The notes under the pieces were generated by a model. The model saw only the letters and a list, made by a program, of their open reading frames with translations. It was not told the DNA's origin and made no database searches. Positions 33,902-41,878 of a DNA stretch of 64,000 nt are shown here, piece by piece; within the stretch, counting starts at the first letter, position 1, and each line of letters opens with the position of its first letter. This DNA is from Pseudomonas khavaziana. GTDB lineage: Bacteria; Pseudomonadota; Gammaproteobacteria; Pseudomonadales; Pseudomonadaceae. The stretch spans positions 682,001 to 746,000 of the forward strand of contig NZ_JAHSTT010000001.1 of the NCBI RefSeq assembly GCF_019145205.1, read 5' to 3'. The position numbers and the translations under genes are program-made.

Positions 33902-36460
33902 TCAGAAGAACCGCGTCACGCTGATCTTCGCATCGCGGCCCTTGGTGTAGGCGCGGTCGCCGCTCAAGGCCGGGCGGAAGTTTTCGTTGAACAGGTTGTC
34001 CACGGTGAAGTTGACCTCGGTGCCTTTGAGGTACGCCTGCTGCGGGGTCCATTTGGCGAACAGGCCCTGGGTGTTGTAGCGCTTGTTGCCGTACTGGTCG
34101 AAGAACAAGTCACCCACACCGGAGCCTGGGCCACCGGAGTATTTGTCGCTGGGCAGGCGGTCGGTGGCACCGATGAACTGGCCCATCCAGCCCACCTGGG
34201 CATCCCAGGCGGGGATGTGGGTACCCAAGACCAGCACCCATTTGGTCGGCGGGATATCCCGCGCTGCCACATCAGGGCCCCAGGGGTTGGTGTAGGCGCC
34301 TTGGTGCTGGCCCTTGGCATAGGCGAACGACACCGAACCAAACAGGTAGGTGGAGTTATAGATCGACTCCAGCTCGACGCCCTTGATGGTCATGCCACCG
34401 ATATTGCGGTAGTTGGACATCGGTCCCGGCGGGCACGCAGAGGCAATGCTGCCGCCGTTGATGGCCTGGTTCTGGCAACCCACGCCGGTGGCCTTGAAGA
34501 TTTCGTCTTCGACTTTGTTGTGGAACAGGGTGGTGCGCAGCTGCAGGTTATCGTCCTGGGCGATCAGGTTGTCGAAGCTGGTGATGTTGCCCAGGGTGAT
34601 CGAGGTGATGCGTTCCGGGTCCAGGTCCACGCTGGTGGCGGTACGGCTGCCCAGGCCCTGGACTTCATATTGTTCGTCGATCACCGGCGCACGCCAGGTC
34701 TGGCTCCAGTTGGCGAACAGCCCGACGTTCGGCGTCACGGTCCAGAACAGCGCCACGCGTGGCGACCAGCCTGTGTAGGTGCGGTCGCTGTAGTCGTGGC
34801 CAACGGCCGGGTCGGGGTTGTTGTAGTAGGGCGCATCGTTGCCTTCGCCGCGGTTGCGCACATGGTCGTAGCGCAGGGACGGCGTAATCGTCACGTCGCC
34901 GATGGTCACCGCGTCCTGGATAAAGAAGCTGTTGGTGTCGACCTTGCCGTGGGGCATGAAGCCCGGCTGGAAGTGCCCGTAGTTGTAGCGCGCTGTGTTG
35001 TAAGTGGTGCCGGGCATCCACATTTCGGTTTCGCGGACATGCTTGCGGATCTGCCCGCCGACGGTTACGGCGTGCTGCAAGGGGCCGGTATCGAACAGGC
35101 TGACGTTACGGATATCGAGGTTCTTGTCCGTATAGGACGTGTCCATCTTGCGCCCGCCGGTGGCCAGCTGGAAAAACGCGGTGGCGTCACGCTCGTCGGT
35201 CTGCTCGGTGTCGGACTGGGAATACTTGATGGTCAAGTCCACCAGCGGGTTGTCCAGGGGTTGGTATTCGTACTTGCCCGACCAGGTGGTGTCGACCGTG
35301 TCACGGTGGGCCAGGAAACGCTTCAACGCCCCTTCGTAGCCGTAGCGGTCGATGTTGAACTGGGTGGGCGGCGTCGGATAGCTCGCGGCGGAAAACGGCG
35401 TCCAGCGGTTGCTGTGGGAGCGCGAGTACGACAGGCCGACACTGTGCTCATCGGTGAAATGGGCGTTGACCTTGAACAGCTTGCCGTCCACATCCTGGGC
35501 GCTGTTGGGCAGGCGCTGGGGGTTGATGGGGTATTGGTTATTCTCGTTGGGCAACTTGGCGGCCACCTTCATATCGCCGCCGTCCCGTTGAGTCAGGTAG
35601 GCCAGCGCGTCGAAGCGACCATCGTCGGTACGACCATACACCGCACCGCTGTAGACCTGTTCATGGTCATTGCTGGAGTAGCCGTATTTGAGCATCGCGC
35701 CGCTGTTGCGGCCGTCCTTGAGCAGGTCCGGGGCATCCTTCGTAATCATGTTGACCGTGCCGCCGAAGCCGCCATTGCCGGTGAACGGCGAATTGGGGCC
35801 TTTTTCCACTTCGATGCGCTTGATCAGCTCAGGCTCGATGAACACCGTGCCTTGCTGGTAGCGCTCAAAGCCAGTCTTGGTAGCGCCGTCCACGGTCAGC
35901 GGTACGTCTTCGGCATCACCGAAACCACGGATGTTGATGGTCTGGCCGCCGGGTTTCAGCGAGCCGCCCTGGCTGACGCCGGGCAGGGTCTGCAACAGGC
36001 TCGGGATGTTATTGGACTGGTAGCGGTCGATGTCGGCCTGGGTCAGGGTGGAGCGGTTGACCGTGCTGGAGTTCACTTCGTTGCCGGTGCCGATCACGCT
36101 TAACGTGTCCAGCTGGATCGCGCCGCTTTGGGTGGTCTTGCCCTCATCCGGGCGCACGACATAGGTGCTGCCGACCTTGATCAGGGTGAAGTCGCCATTC
36201 TTGAGCAGGGAGCGAATCGCCGCTTCCGCTGTGTAGTCACCGTTGAGTGCCGGCGCTTGCAGGTTCTTGAGCAGGCTTTCATCGAACAGCAGCTGGATTT
36301 TAGCCTGTTGCGCCACCTGGCTCAGGGACGTGGCCAACGACTGGGCCGGCAGTTGCAGCTTGAACGACGCGGCCTGGGCGCTGAGGCTGAAGGTCAGGCA
36401 GGTAGCGATGAGCGTCGGTCGAAGAAACAGGTGCGAAGCGTGGCAAGGCGCGCGAAACAT
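33902..36460 (-). CDS. TonB-dependent heme-type receptor with signalling domain
   Basis: An 852-aa outer membrane receptor. A signal peptide (about 1-30) leads to an STN/secretin-like signalling domain (about 31-105, starting SFKLQLPAQSLATSLSQVAQ), a TonB box/plug region (DTLSVIGTG, then NIPSLLQTLPGVSQGG) and a beta-barrel ending in Phe (ISVTRFF). The barrel has RAPVIDEQYE and LDPERITSITLGN, which correspond to the FRAP and NPNL boxes of heme receptors. With the FecI/FecR pair upstream it is inferred to be a heme receptor of the HasR/HxuA type. P. aeruginosa PA1300-1302 (hxuIRA) has the same order. A xenosiderophore ligand is the alternative. Confidence 0.83.
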   Translation of the reverse strand: MFRAPCHASHLFLRPTLIATCLTFSLSAQAASFKLQLPAQSLATSLSQVAQQAKIQLLFDESLLKNLQAPALNGDYTAEAAIRSLLKNGDFTLIKVGSTYVVRPDEGKTTQSGAIQLDTLSVIGTGNEVNSSTVNRSTLTQADIDRYQSNNIPSLLQTLPGVSQGGSLKPGGQTINIRGFGDAEDVPLTVDGATKTGFERYQQGTVFIEPELIKRIEVEKGPNSPFTGNGGFGGTVNMITKDAPDLLKDGRNSGAMLKYGYSSNDHEQVYSGAVYGRTDDGRFDALAYLTQRDGGDMKVAAKLPNENNQYPINPQRLPNSAQDVDGKLFKVNAHFTDEHSVGLSYSRSHSNRWTPFSAASYPTPPTQFNIDRYGYEGALKRFLAHRDTVDTTWSGKYEYQPLDNPLVDLTIKYSQSDTEQTDERDATAFFQLATGGRKMDTSYTDKNLDIRNVSLFDTGPLQHAVTVGGQIRKHVRETEMWMPGTTYNTARYNYGHFQPGFMPHGKVDTNSFFIQDAVTIGDVTITPSLRYDHVRNRGEGNDAPYYNNPDPAVGHDYSDRTYTGWSPRVALFWTVTPNVGLFANWSQTWRAPVIDEQYEVQGLGSRTATSVDLDPERITSITLGNITSFDNLIAQDDNLQLRTTLFHNKVEDEIFKATGVGCQNQAINGGSIASACPPGPMSNYRNIGGMTIKGVELESIYNSTYLFGSVSFAYAKGQHQGAYTNPWGPDVAARDIPPTKWVLVLGTHIPAWDAQVGWMGQFIGATDRLPSDKYSGGPGSGVGDLFFDQYGNKRYNTQGLFAKWTPQQAYLKGTEVNFTVDNLFNENFRPALSGDRAYTKGRDAKISVTRFF

Positions 36461-36534
36461 GAAATCCCCCGGTGCGGCTAAGTAGCCAAAAAGGTGTGCG
36501 TATCAAACGCAGACAGAAGGGAGACGGGGCAGGC

Positions 36535-36577
36535 AAAAAAAACCACACATGCGAATGCAAAATATTCTCATGTGTGG
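36535..36577 (-). terminator. rho-independent terminator after fecR-type gene
   Basis: Read on the minus strand, the stem CCACACATG/CATGTGTGG is followed by eight T residues. It lies between the anti-sigma gene and the receptor gene. It should stop the sigma/anti-sigma transcript, leaving the receptor to its own, probably ECF-dependent, promoter. Confidence 0.8.
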
Positions 36578-36587
36578 ATTATGCAGG

Positions 36588-37556
36588 CTATTTGTTTGGC
36601 TCGATTTTCACAATGCCATCGGTCGATACCACGGTTTTCACCGGCAACAATGCGGGCAGGGCGCTGAGCAGGGCGTCCGGGTCATTCACGTCAAGGTTGC
36701 CCGACACCTTGAGTTGGGCGACGGCCTTGTTGACCTGCAACGGTTGTTGGGGACGGTATAAGCTCAATTCGTCGATCAGGCTGGCCAGCTCGCGATTACG
36801 AAACGACAAGTGCCCGCTGCGCCAATCGGCCACTTCTTCGGCGCTGAGGGTTTGCTGTTGCAAGGTGCCCTTGGCGTAGTTGTAAGCAGCGCGTTGCCGG
36901 GCGCCGAGCAGAGTGACCGGGCTTTTGCCATCCGCTTCGAACGCCACTTGGCCATGGGCAACACTGACCACCAGTTGCTGCTGGCCGCGACGCACATCAA
37001 AACCGGTGCCCACCACCCGTACGTTCGACTCGCCGGCCTGTACGTAGAGTGGGCGCTCCTTGTCGGCGGCTACTTCGATATACAGCTGGCCCTTGTCCAG
37101 GTGCAGGATGCGTTGGTGGGCGTTGAAGTCCACACGGATGCGGGTGTTGGCATTTACATACAAGCGGCTGCCATCGGGCAGGTTCAATGTGCGCATGCCC
37201 TTGGCCTGGGTGGCGATCTGGCTGTGATACAGCTCGCGGGGCGCGCCGAGAGGCGTTGCCATCACGGCGCAGAGCAGGGCAGCGGCCACCGCCAAGGCAG
37301 GGCGCCAGAGGCTGGGCTTGCGCTGGGCCAATGGCACGGGTTTGTTCAGTTGTTGCAATTGGGCCAGGTCGGCCCACAGCTGTTCGAATTCGGCATAGGC
37401 GCGCGCGTGCGCAGGCACGGCTTGCCAGGCAGCAAAGGCTTTGCGGTCGACGCGGCTCGCCTCGTTGCAGTTGCGTGCAAACCAACTGGCGGCTTGGGCG
37501 TCGATGGAGTCGCTTGCTTCGATGTCCAGGGCGTCGATGTCGCTCAGGCGGTTCAT
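36588..37556 (-). CDS. FecR-family anti-sigma / sigma regulator
   Basis: A 322-aa single-pass inner membrane protein. The N-terminal cytoplasmic domain holds the DUF4880-like start (IDAQAASWFARNCNEASRVD near residues 15-35) and binds the sigma factor. One transmembrane helix lies near 85-105 (ALAVAAALLCAVMATPLGAP). The periplasmic FecR domain (TLNLPDGSRLYVNANTRIRV, VVGTGFDVRRGQQQLVVSVA) should contact the receptor STN domain. The ATG at 37556 overlaps the sigma stop as ATGA. It relays ligand occupancy of the 33902-36460 receptor to the sigma factor. Confidence 0.9.
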   Translation of the reverse strand: MNRLSDIDALDIEASDSIDAQAASWFARNCNEASRVDRKAFAAWQAVPAHARAYAEFEQLWADLAQLQQLNKPVPLAQRKPSLWRPALAVAAALLCAVMATPLGAPRELYHSQIATQAKGMRTLNLPDGSRLYVNANTRIRVDFNAHQRILHLDKGQLYIEVAADKERPLYVQAGESNVRVVGTGFDVRRGQQQLVVSVAHGQVAFEADGKSPVTLLGARQRAAYNYAKGTLQQQTLSAEEVADWRSGHLSFRNRELASLIDELSLYRPQQPLQVNKAVAQLKVSGNLDVNDPDALLSALPALLPVKTVVSTDGIVKIEPNK

Positions 37557-38092
37557 TCTGGCTGCTCCGTGCCGGGGTCGGGTTGAAGGCGTCGCTTGCA
37601 ATGCAGCAGGGCAAAGGCGATGTGCTTTTCTACCATGCTGGTCGAAATGCCCATGCGCTCGGCGATCTGCGCCTGGCCCAGGCCTTCGAAGCGGTGCAGC
37701 ATAAGGGCTTCTCGTCGGCGGGGCGAGAGTTCGGCGAGGACTTCTTTCAATTGTTCCAGGCGTTGCAGGCGCAGGGCGGCGGCCATGGGGTCGTGCTGCT
37801 CGTCGGTGACCGGCTCGGCATCCATTTCGGCGGGGTCAGAGTGGACGGTCTGCCGTACCTTCTGTTTGCGCCAGTGATCGCGCAGCAGGTTGCGCGCCAT
37901 CTGGAACAGAAACGCCCGTGGCTGCTCGACCTTGGCCCGGTCGCGGTAGCCCAGCCATTGGGTAAAGACATCCTGGGTCATGTCCGCCGCGTCGCTGGCG
38001 TTGTCCGTGCGTTTACGCAGGAAATACAGAATATCTGCATAAAACCCGCGACAGGCATCGGCCGATGACGGGTCGGGCTTGGGACGAGACAT
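37553..38092 (-). CDS. ECF sigma factor, FecI family
   Basis: A 179-aa sigma factor with region 2 at about residues 15-80 (ADMTQDVFTQWL, PRAFLFQMARNLLRDHWRKQ) and region 4 at about 120-168 (LSPRRREALMLHRFEGLGQA, then QIAERMGISTSMVEKHI). It is expected to switch on the adjacent TonB receptor gene when FecR signals. A Fur-like box lies 44 bases upstream of its start, so iron limitation should allow its expression. Its layout with FecR and receptor matches hxuI of P. aeruginosa; I have not assigned that symbol because no search was possible. Confidence 0.9.
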   Translation of the reverse strand: MSRPKPDPSSADACRGFYADILYFLRKRTDNASDAADMTQDVFTQWLGYRDRAKVEQPRAFLFQMARNLLRDHWRKQKVRQTVHSDPAEMDAEPVTDEQHDPMAAALRLQRLEQLKEVLAELSPRRREALMLHRFEGLGQAQIAERMGISTSMVEKHIAFALLHCKRRLQPDPGTEQPE

Positions 38093-38135
38093 GGATATCC
38101 TTCTTGACGAAGCACGACGTGGAAAAGTCGCGAAT

Positions 38136-38154
38136 GATATCGAGAATTATTGTC
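38136..38154 (-). promoter_or_regulatory. Fur-like box upstream of the FecI-type sigma gene
   Basis: On the minus strand GACAATAATTCTCGATATC matches the Pseudomonas Fur consensus GATAATGATTCTCATTATC at 15 of 19 positions. Its distance from the sigma start (44 bases) is right for an operator overlapping the promoter. Confidence 0.75.
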
Positions 38155-38180
38155 ATTTGTCTCTATTGAAGTGCCATCTT

Positions 38181-38280
38181 CTGTAGGAGCGAGCTTGCTC
38201 GCGAAAAACGAACAGGCGACCCGAACACCCGATGTGCTGCGTTATCGTTGGCGTTCTTCGCGAGCAAGCTCGCTCCTACA
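38181..38280. repeat. REPIN, GTAGGAGCGAGC family
   Basis: Inverted copies of TGTAGGAGCGAGCTTGCTCG, with GCGAAAAAC and GTTCTTCGC extensions, between the sigma promoter and the DapA-like gene. Confidence 0.92.
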
Positions 38281-38292
38281 GGGGCGGGGTGT

Positions 38293-39165
38293 TTACTTCA
38301 GAAGTGTTTTGAGTTGCTCGATCCCGGCGTCACCCAGCGGGAATACCGGCAGGCGTGGATTACCTACTTCCAGCCCGGTCAACCGCAACCCAGCCTTGAT
38401 CGTCGCCGGCAACCCACCCTTGAGGATAAATTGCAGCAATGGCAACTGGCGGTAGAACAGCTCCCGCGCCTGGTTCAGGTCATTAGCCAGCACTGCCTGG
38501 TACAAATCCAGGTTGAGTTGCGGGATCAGGTTAGGCGCTGCGGTGCACCAGCCTTTGGCACCGGCGGCGAAAGCCTCCAGGGCCAGCGGATTGCAACCGT
38601 TGTAGAACGGCACGTCACTCTGCAGTTTCAGCTGATGCATGCGCTGGATATCGCCGGTGCTCTCCTTGACCATGGTCACGTTGTCGACCTGCTTGAGGAT
38701 GCGCAGGATCAGCTCCACCGACATGTCGGTGCCGCTGGTGGCCGGGTTGTTGTAGAGCATGATCGGTACGCCGATGCTGTCGCCAATCGCGGCGTAGTGG
38801 GCGAGGATTTCCGCTTCGCTGAGCTTCCAGTACGAGGCGGGCAGTACCATCACCACATCGGCGCCGTGCGCTTCGGCATAGCGTGCCCGGCGCACGGCCT
38901 TGGCGGTGGTCAGGTCGGATACGCTGACAATGGTCGGCACACGCTTGGCGACTTTCCTGATGCTGTAGGCGCTGACTTCGTCCCACTCGGCGTCGCTCAG
39001 GTAAGCGCCTTCGCCGGTGCTGCCCAAGGGCGCGATGGCGTGGACGCCGCTGTCGATCAAGCGGTCGATGGAGCGCCCGAGGGCGTCGAGGTCAATACGC
39101 TGGCCGTCGGCGCTGAACGGGGTGATGGTGTAGCCGATGATGCCGTGGATAGTTGGGTTGGACAT
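38293..39165 (-). CDS. dihydrodipicolinate synthase (DapA)-family lyase
   Basis: A 290-aa class I aldolase-fold enzyme using a Schiff-base Lys. Motifs: GSTGEGAYLSDAEW near residue 48, the catalytic Tyr in PIMLYNNPATSG near 135 and the Lys in NVTMVKESTGD near 165. It is unlikely to be the lysine-pathway DapA because of its setting: a class II aldolase gene is 27 bases upstream on the same strand, and a divergent XRE-cupin regulator follows. A catabolic keto-acid lyase or dehydratase is more likely. The start at 39165 follows CCGGAG. Confidence 0.85.
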   Translation of the reverse strand: MSNPTIHGIIGYTITPFSADGQRIDLDALGRSIDRLIDSGVHAIAPLGSTGEGAYLSDAEWDEVSAYSIRKVAKRVPTIVSVSDLTTAKAVRRARYAEAHGADVVMVLPASYWKLSEAEILAHYAAIGDSIGVPIMLYNNPATSGTDMSVELILRILKQVDNVTMVKESTGDIQRMHQLKLQSDVPFYNGCNPLALEAFAAGAKGWCTAAPNLIPQLNLDLYQAVLANDLNQARELFYRQLPLLQFILKGGLPATIKAGLRLTGLEVGNPRLPVFPLGDAGIEQLKTLLK

Positions 39166-39192
39166 GGGCAAACTCCGGTCAAAAAGGGGCAA

Positions 39193-39975
39193 TCAGTTCA
39201 GGCAATCGGCGTGCGTGCGCAGGTTCTGCCGGGCGTAATAGTTGAACGCGGCGCCATGGCGCTTGGGCTTGGAGATCCAGTCATGGGCTTCGCGCCCCAG
39301 CTCCGGCAGGATAGGCTTGACGGTGCCTGCGGCCATCGCCAGCAACTGCAACTTGGCCGCACGTTCGATCAGCTGTGCGATGACGCAAGCCTCTTCGACG
39401 CTGGCGCCCGTGGACAACTGGCCGTGGTGCGAAAGCAAAATGGCGCGCTTGTCGCCCAGGGCCGTGGTGATGATTTCCCCTTCTTCATTGCCCACGGGCA
39501 CGCCGGGCCAGTCCTGCAGGAAGGCGCAGTCTTCGTACAGTGGGCAGAGGTCCATGTGTGACACCTGCAGCGGCACTTCCAGCATCGACAGCGCAGCAAT
39601 GTGCGTCGGGTGCGTATGGATGATGCAGTTTACATCCGGCCGGCCGCGGTACACCCAGGTATGAAAACGGTTGGCCGGGTTGGGAATGCCATGGCCTTCC
39701 AACACTTCAAGGTCTTCGTTGACCAGCAGCAGGTTGCTGGCGGTGATTTCGTCAAAACCCAGGCCCAATTGCTGGGTGTAGTAGGTGCTAGGGGTGGGCC
39801 CGCGCGCAGTGATTTGCCCCGCCAGGCCGGAGTCGTGACCGTGCTCGAACAGAATTCGGCAGGTCAGCGCCAGCTTTTGCCGGTCGGTCCACGTATTATC
39901 TGCCAGATTGTTTTGCATCTGGCTCAGGGCTTGCTTGACCAGTTGTTCTTTTGGGAGTGCTAATGTCTTGGCCAT
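39193..39975 (-). CDS. class II aldolase/adducin family protein
   Basis: A 260-aa zinc-dependent aldolase-fold protein. Metal ligands are visible in the HTHPTHIAALSML motif near residue 115 and in LLSHHGQLSTGASVEEA near 180. The GLAGQITARGP motif near residue 50 is typical of the AraD/FucA superfamily. The start at 39975 has AAAGGAC upstream; a 35-codon extension is unsupported. It would cleave or decarboxylate a sugar-derived or hydroxy acid and is co-transcribed with the DapA-like lyase. The substrate is unknown. Confidence 0.85.
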   Translation of the reverse strand: MAKTLALPKEQLVKQALSQMQNNLADNTWTDRQKLALTCRILFEHGHDSGLAGQITARGPTPSTYYTQQLGLGFDEITASNLLLVNEDLEVLEGHGIPNPANRFHTWVYRGRPDVNCIIHTHPTHIAALSMLEVPLQVSHMDLCPLYEDCAFLQDWPGVPVGNEEGEIITTALGDKRAILLSHHGQLSTGASVEEACVIAQLIERAAKLQLLAMAAGTVKPILPELGREAHDWISKPKRHGAAFNYYARQNLRTHADCLN

Positions 39976-40053
39976 ATCGGTGTCCTTTGGGTGGTTCAAT
40001 GGACGTCGGATTTGCTGCTCGCCCGCTGCTCGCAAGGTCGTTGGGTGAATGCA

Positions 40054-40090
40054 AATGACACGAATGATGCTATATGACACTTTGTGTCAT
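40054..40090. promoter_or_regulatory. palindromic operator between the aldolase and XRE-cupin genes
   Basis: A perfect palindrome ATGACACTTTGTGTCAT lies at 40074-40090, and a second half-site ATGACAC at about 40055. It sits in the 160-bp divergent gap and is the natural candidate site for the XRE-cupin regulator, controlling both directions. Confidence 0.75.
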
Positions 40091-40135
40091 TGGCAAGCAC
40101 GGCTCATCGCTTTCTGCAGGGATTAACCGCAGCAA

Positions 40136-40663
40136 ATGTCTATCCGTTTGAAATTATTGAGAAAAAAACTTGGCGTGACCCTGGAAGCCCTGGCTGAAAA
40201 ATCCGGGATGACCAAGAGTTATCTGTCGAAAGTGGAGCGCGGGCTCAACACGCCCTCCATAGCCGCTGCGTTGAAATTGGCCAAGGCGTTGAACGTGAAG
40301 GTCGAAGAGCTGTTCAGCGAAGACAAGGTCAGCCTCGACAGCTACAGCCTGGTGCGCACTCACGAACGGCCAGACACCTCGCCGGGTTACGCGGTGCTGG
40401 CCCATCAAGTCAGCGAGCGCAGCCTGCTGCCGTTCATCATCTACCCACCGGCGGATTTCACCGACAAGACCTTCAAGGAGCATTTGGGGGAAGAGTTTCT
40501 GTTCGTGCATGAAGGCCGGGTGGAAGTGGATTTCATGAACGAGCGGGTGATTTTGGAGCGTGGTGACGCTTTGCATTTCAATGCGCAGAAGCCCCACCGC
40601 CTTCGTTCGTTGGGGGAGGTGCAGGCTCAATTGCTGGTGGTGGTGCACAGTTCGGAGGAGTAA
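40136..40663 (+). CDS. XRE-family transcriptional regulator with cupin domain
   Basis: A 175-aa regulator. The N-terminal helix-turn-helix is at about residues 5-60 (RLKLLRKKLGVTLEALAEKS, then GMTKSYLSKVERGLNTPSI). The C-terminal cupin is at about 100-172 (HLGEEFLFVHEGRVEVDF, then LERGDALHFNAQKPHRLRS). Proteins of this design sense a small metabolite in the cupin pocket. It is divergent from the aldolase/lyase pair and likely controls it through the palindrome at 40074. Confidence 0.9.
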   Translation: MSIRLKLLRKKLGVTLEALAEKSGMTKSYLSKVERGLNTPSIAAALKLAKALNVKVEELFSEDKVSLDSYSLVRTHERPDTSPGYAVLAHQVSERSLLPFIIYPPADFTDKTFKEHLGEEFLFVHEGRVEVDFMNERVILERGDALHFNAQKPHRLRSLGEVQAQLLVVVHSSEE

Positions 40664-40692
40664 CGCTTGCCGCAACCTGAAATGCAGTCAGT

Positions 40693-40714
40693 GTGGGAGC
40701 AAGCCCCCTCCCAC
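40693..40714. repeat. single REP palindrome
   Basis: GTGGGAGCAAGCCCCCTCCCAC lacks a partner. It lies in the convergent gap before the DUF4917 gene. Confidence 0.85.
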
Positions 40715-40738
40715 ATTTGATTTTCTTTGTTCACTGGA

Positions 40739-41755
40739 TCAGCGTTCGACCGGGACCGAAAGCGTCGGGTTACCCAGCGGATGGGTGCGTGCTACGAAGA
40801 ACCTCAGCGTTGCGCCACTGCCCTCAAACAACTCCAAATACCGCCGCTTCTGCTGGCGGATAAACCCATCGCTGCGCCCCGACACCGAGATCGCCAGGGT
40901 GCTGATGCTGGCTTGGCGAATTGCATCCACCAGGTGTTGATCCTGCGGTCCCAAGTCGTGGCCGAAGATGCACAACGCGCCTTCATGGCTCAGCAGTTGC
41001 TCATAACAGAACGACAGGTAATCCGAACTGCGGATGCTCTTGAGCTTCTCTTCTACCTTGCCTTCACTGACGAACAGTGGCACATCGTCCAGGGTCTTGA
41101 TCGTGTTGTTGATCGCAAAGCTGCTGAGCAAGGTGCTGTCGGTGGACGGCAGTTTGCGTGCCGTGCCATCGAGGTTGCGCACCAGGTGCAGGCCGCCGTG
41201 CAGGTAGAGGATGCGCGTGGCATCGGTATGGGTATTGCGCAGGTCGAAGCTTGAGTCGGCGCTGCGGAACAGGTCATCAATGCCCGGCGTGTGGAGGATC
41301 GCCCAGTAGTTGAGCAAGTCGTAGTTGCTGGTGAAGACGGTGGCGTAGTTGGCCAATTCTGCGTTGATCGTCGTCAGCGTCGACGGCTGCACCAGGCGCC
41401 AGGGAATGTGCACGGCATGAATGGTGTTGATCAGCGCTTCCTTGATCGCGTAGTAACGGTTACGCGGCGCCGCCGAACTCACCGCCAGGGCCTTGTTGAC
41501 CCGGCTGGTGGTCTTCAAGGCGCCCAGGACCTGTTCGAAGCTGCGGGTTTGCAGGGCGTCAAATACGCTGAGTTCGGACTGGCTCAGGGGTTTTTCTTCA
41601 ACGGTGCGGGCGTTTTCGAACAGCGAATCGTAGGCGAAGTCTTCCCAAATCGTACGACTGGCGCCGTTGCCGATCAGAATCCCGCTGAAGTCGAGGGCAG
41701 CGCGCAGGGCGCTCCAGTCTTCAAGGTGGGCGTCAATATCCTGGAAATCCTTCAT
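40739..41755 (-). CDS. DUF4917 family protein, SIR2-like fold
   Basis: A 338-aa cytoplasmic protein that I place in DUF4917. Nucleotide-binding motifs like those of SIR2/TIR-like proteins appear in the right order: ILIGNGAS near residue 26, FTSNYDLLNYW near 145, ILYLHGGLH near 183 and CIFGHDLGPQDQHLVDAI near 265. These resemble the GAGxS, TxNYD, HLHG and GxSLxDxH motifs of the SIR2_2 group, which includes NADase effectors of anti-phage systems. No partner defence gene is adjacent. Function is unknown; NAD binding is inferred. Confidence 0.75.
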   Translation of the reverse strand: MKDFQDIDAHLEDWSALRAALDFSGILIGNGASRTIWEDFAYDSLFENARTVEEKPLSQSELSVFDALQTRSFEQVLGALKTTSRVNKALAVSSAAPRNRYYAIKEALINTIHAVHIPWRLVQPSTLTTINAELANYATVFTSNYDLLNYWAILHTPGIDDLFRSADSSFDLRNTHTDATRILYLHGGLHLVRNLDGTARKLPSTDSTLLSSFAINNTIKTLDDVPLFVSEGKVEEKLKSIRSSDYLSFCYEQLLSHEGALCIFGHDLGPQDQHLVDAIRQASISTLAISVSGRSDGFIRQQKRRYLELFEGSGATLRFFVARTHPLGNPTLSVPVER

Positions 41756-41878
41756 TGCGGCGGGTCTACTCGAAATCGGCTGGGCGGTGACTTTATCACG
41801 AGCCGACGTTGATCCTGATCAAGATGCGCCATGCGGTACAGGTTGATTCTGTGGGCATAAAGCCTCTGAGGATTGACC

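Noticed and set aside
33842..36103. A 753-codon open frame opposite the TonB receptor
   Set aside because: It is antisense to a receptor with full domain order; the composition is that of a shadow frame.
38293..39165. The lyase as the biosynthetic DapA of lysine synthesis
   Set aside because: It sits with an aldolase and a divergent cupin regulator, not with lysine or cell-wall genes, so a catabolic paralogue is more likely.
13359..40714. Palindromic repeats as a CRISPR array
   Set aside because: The copies are scattered, inverted and intergenic, without regular spacers or cas genes; they fit REP/REPIN elements.
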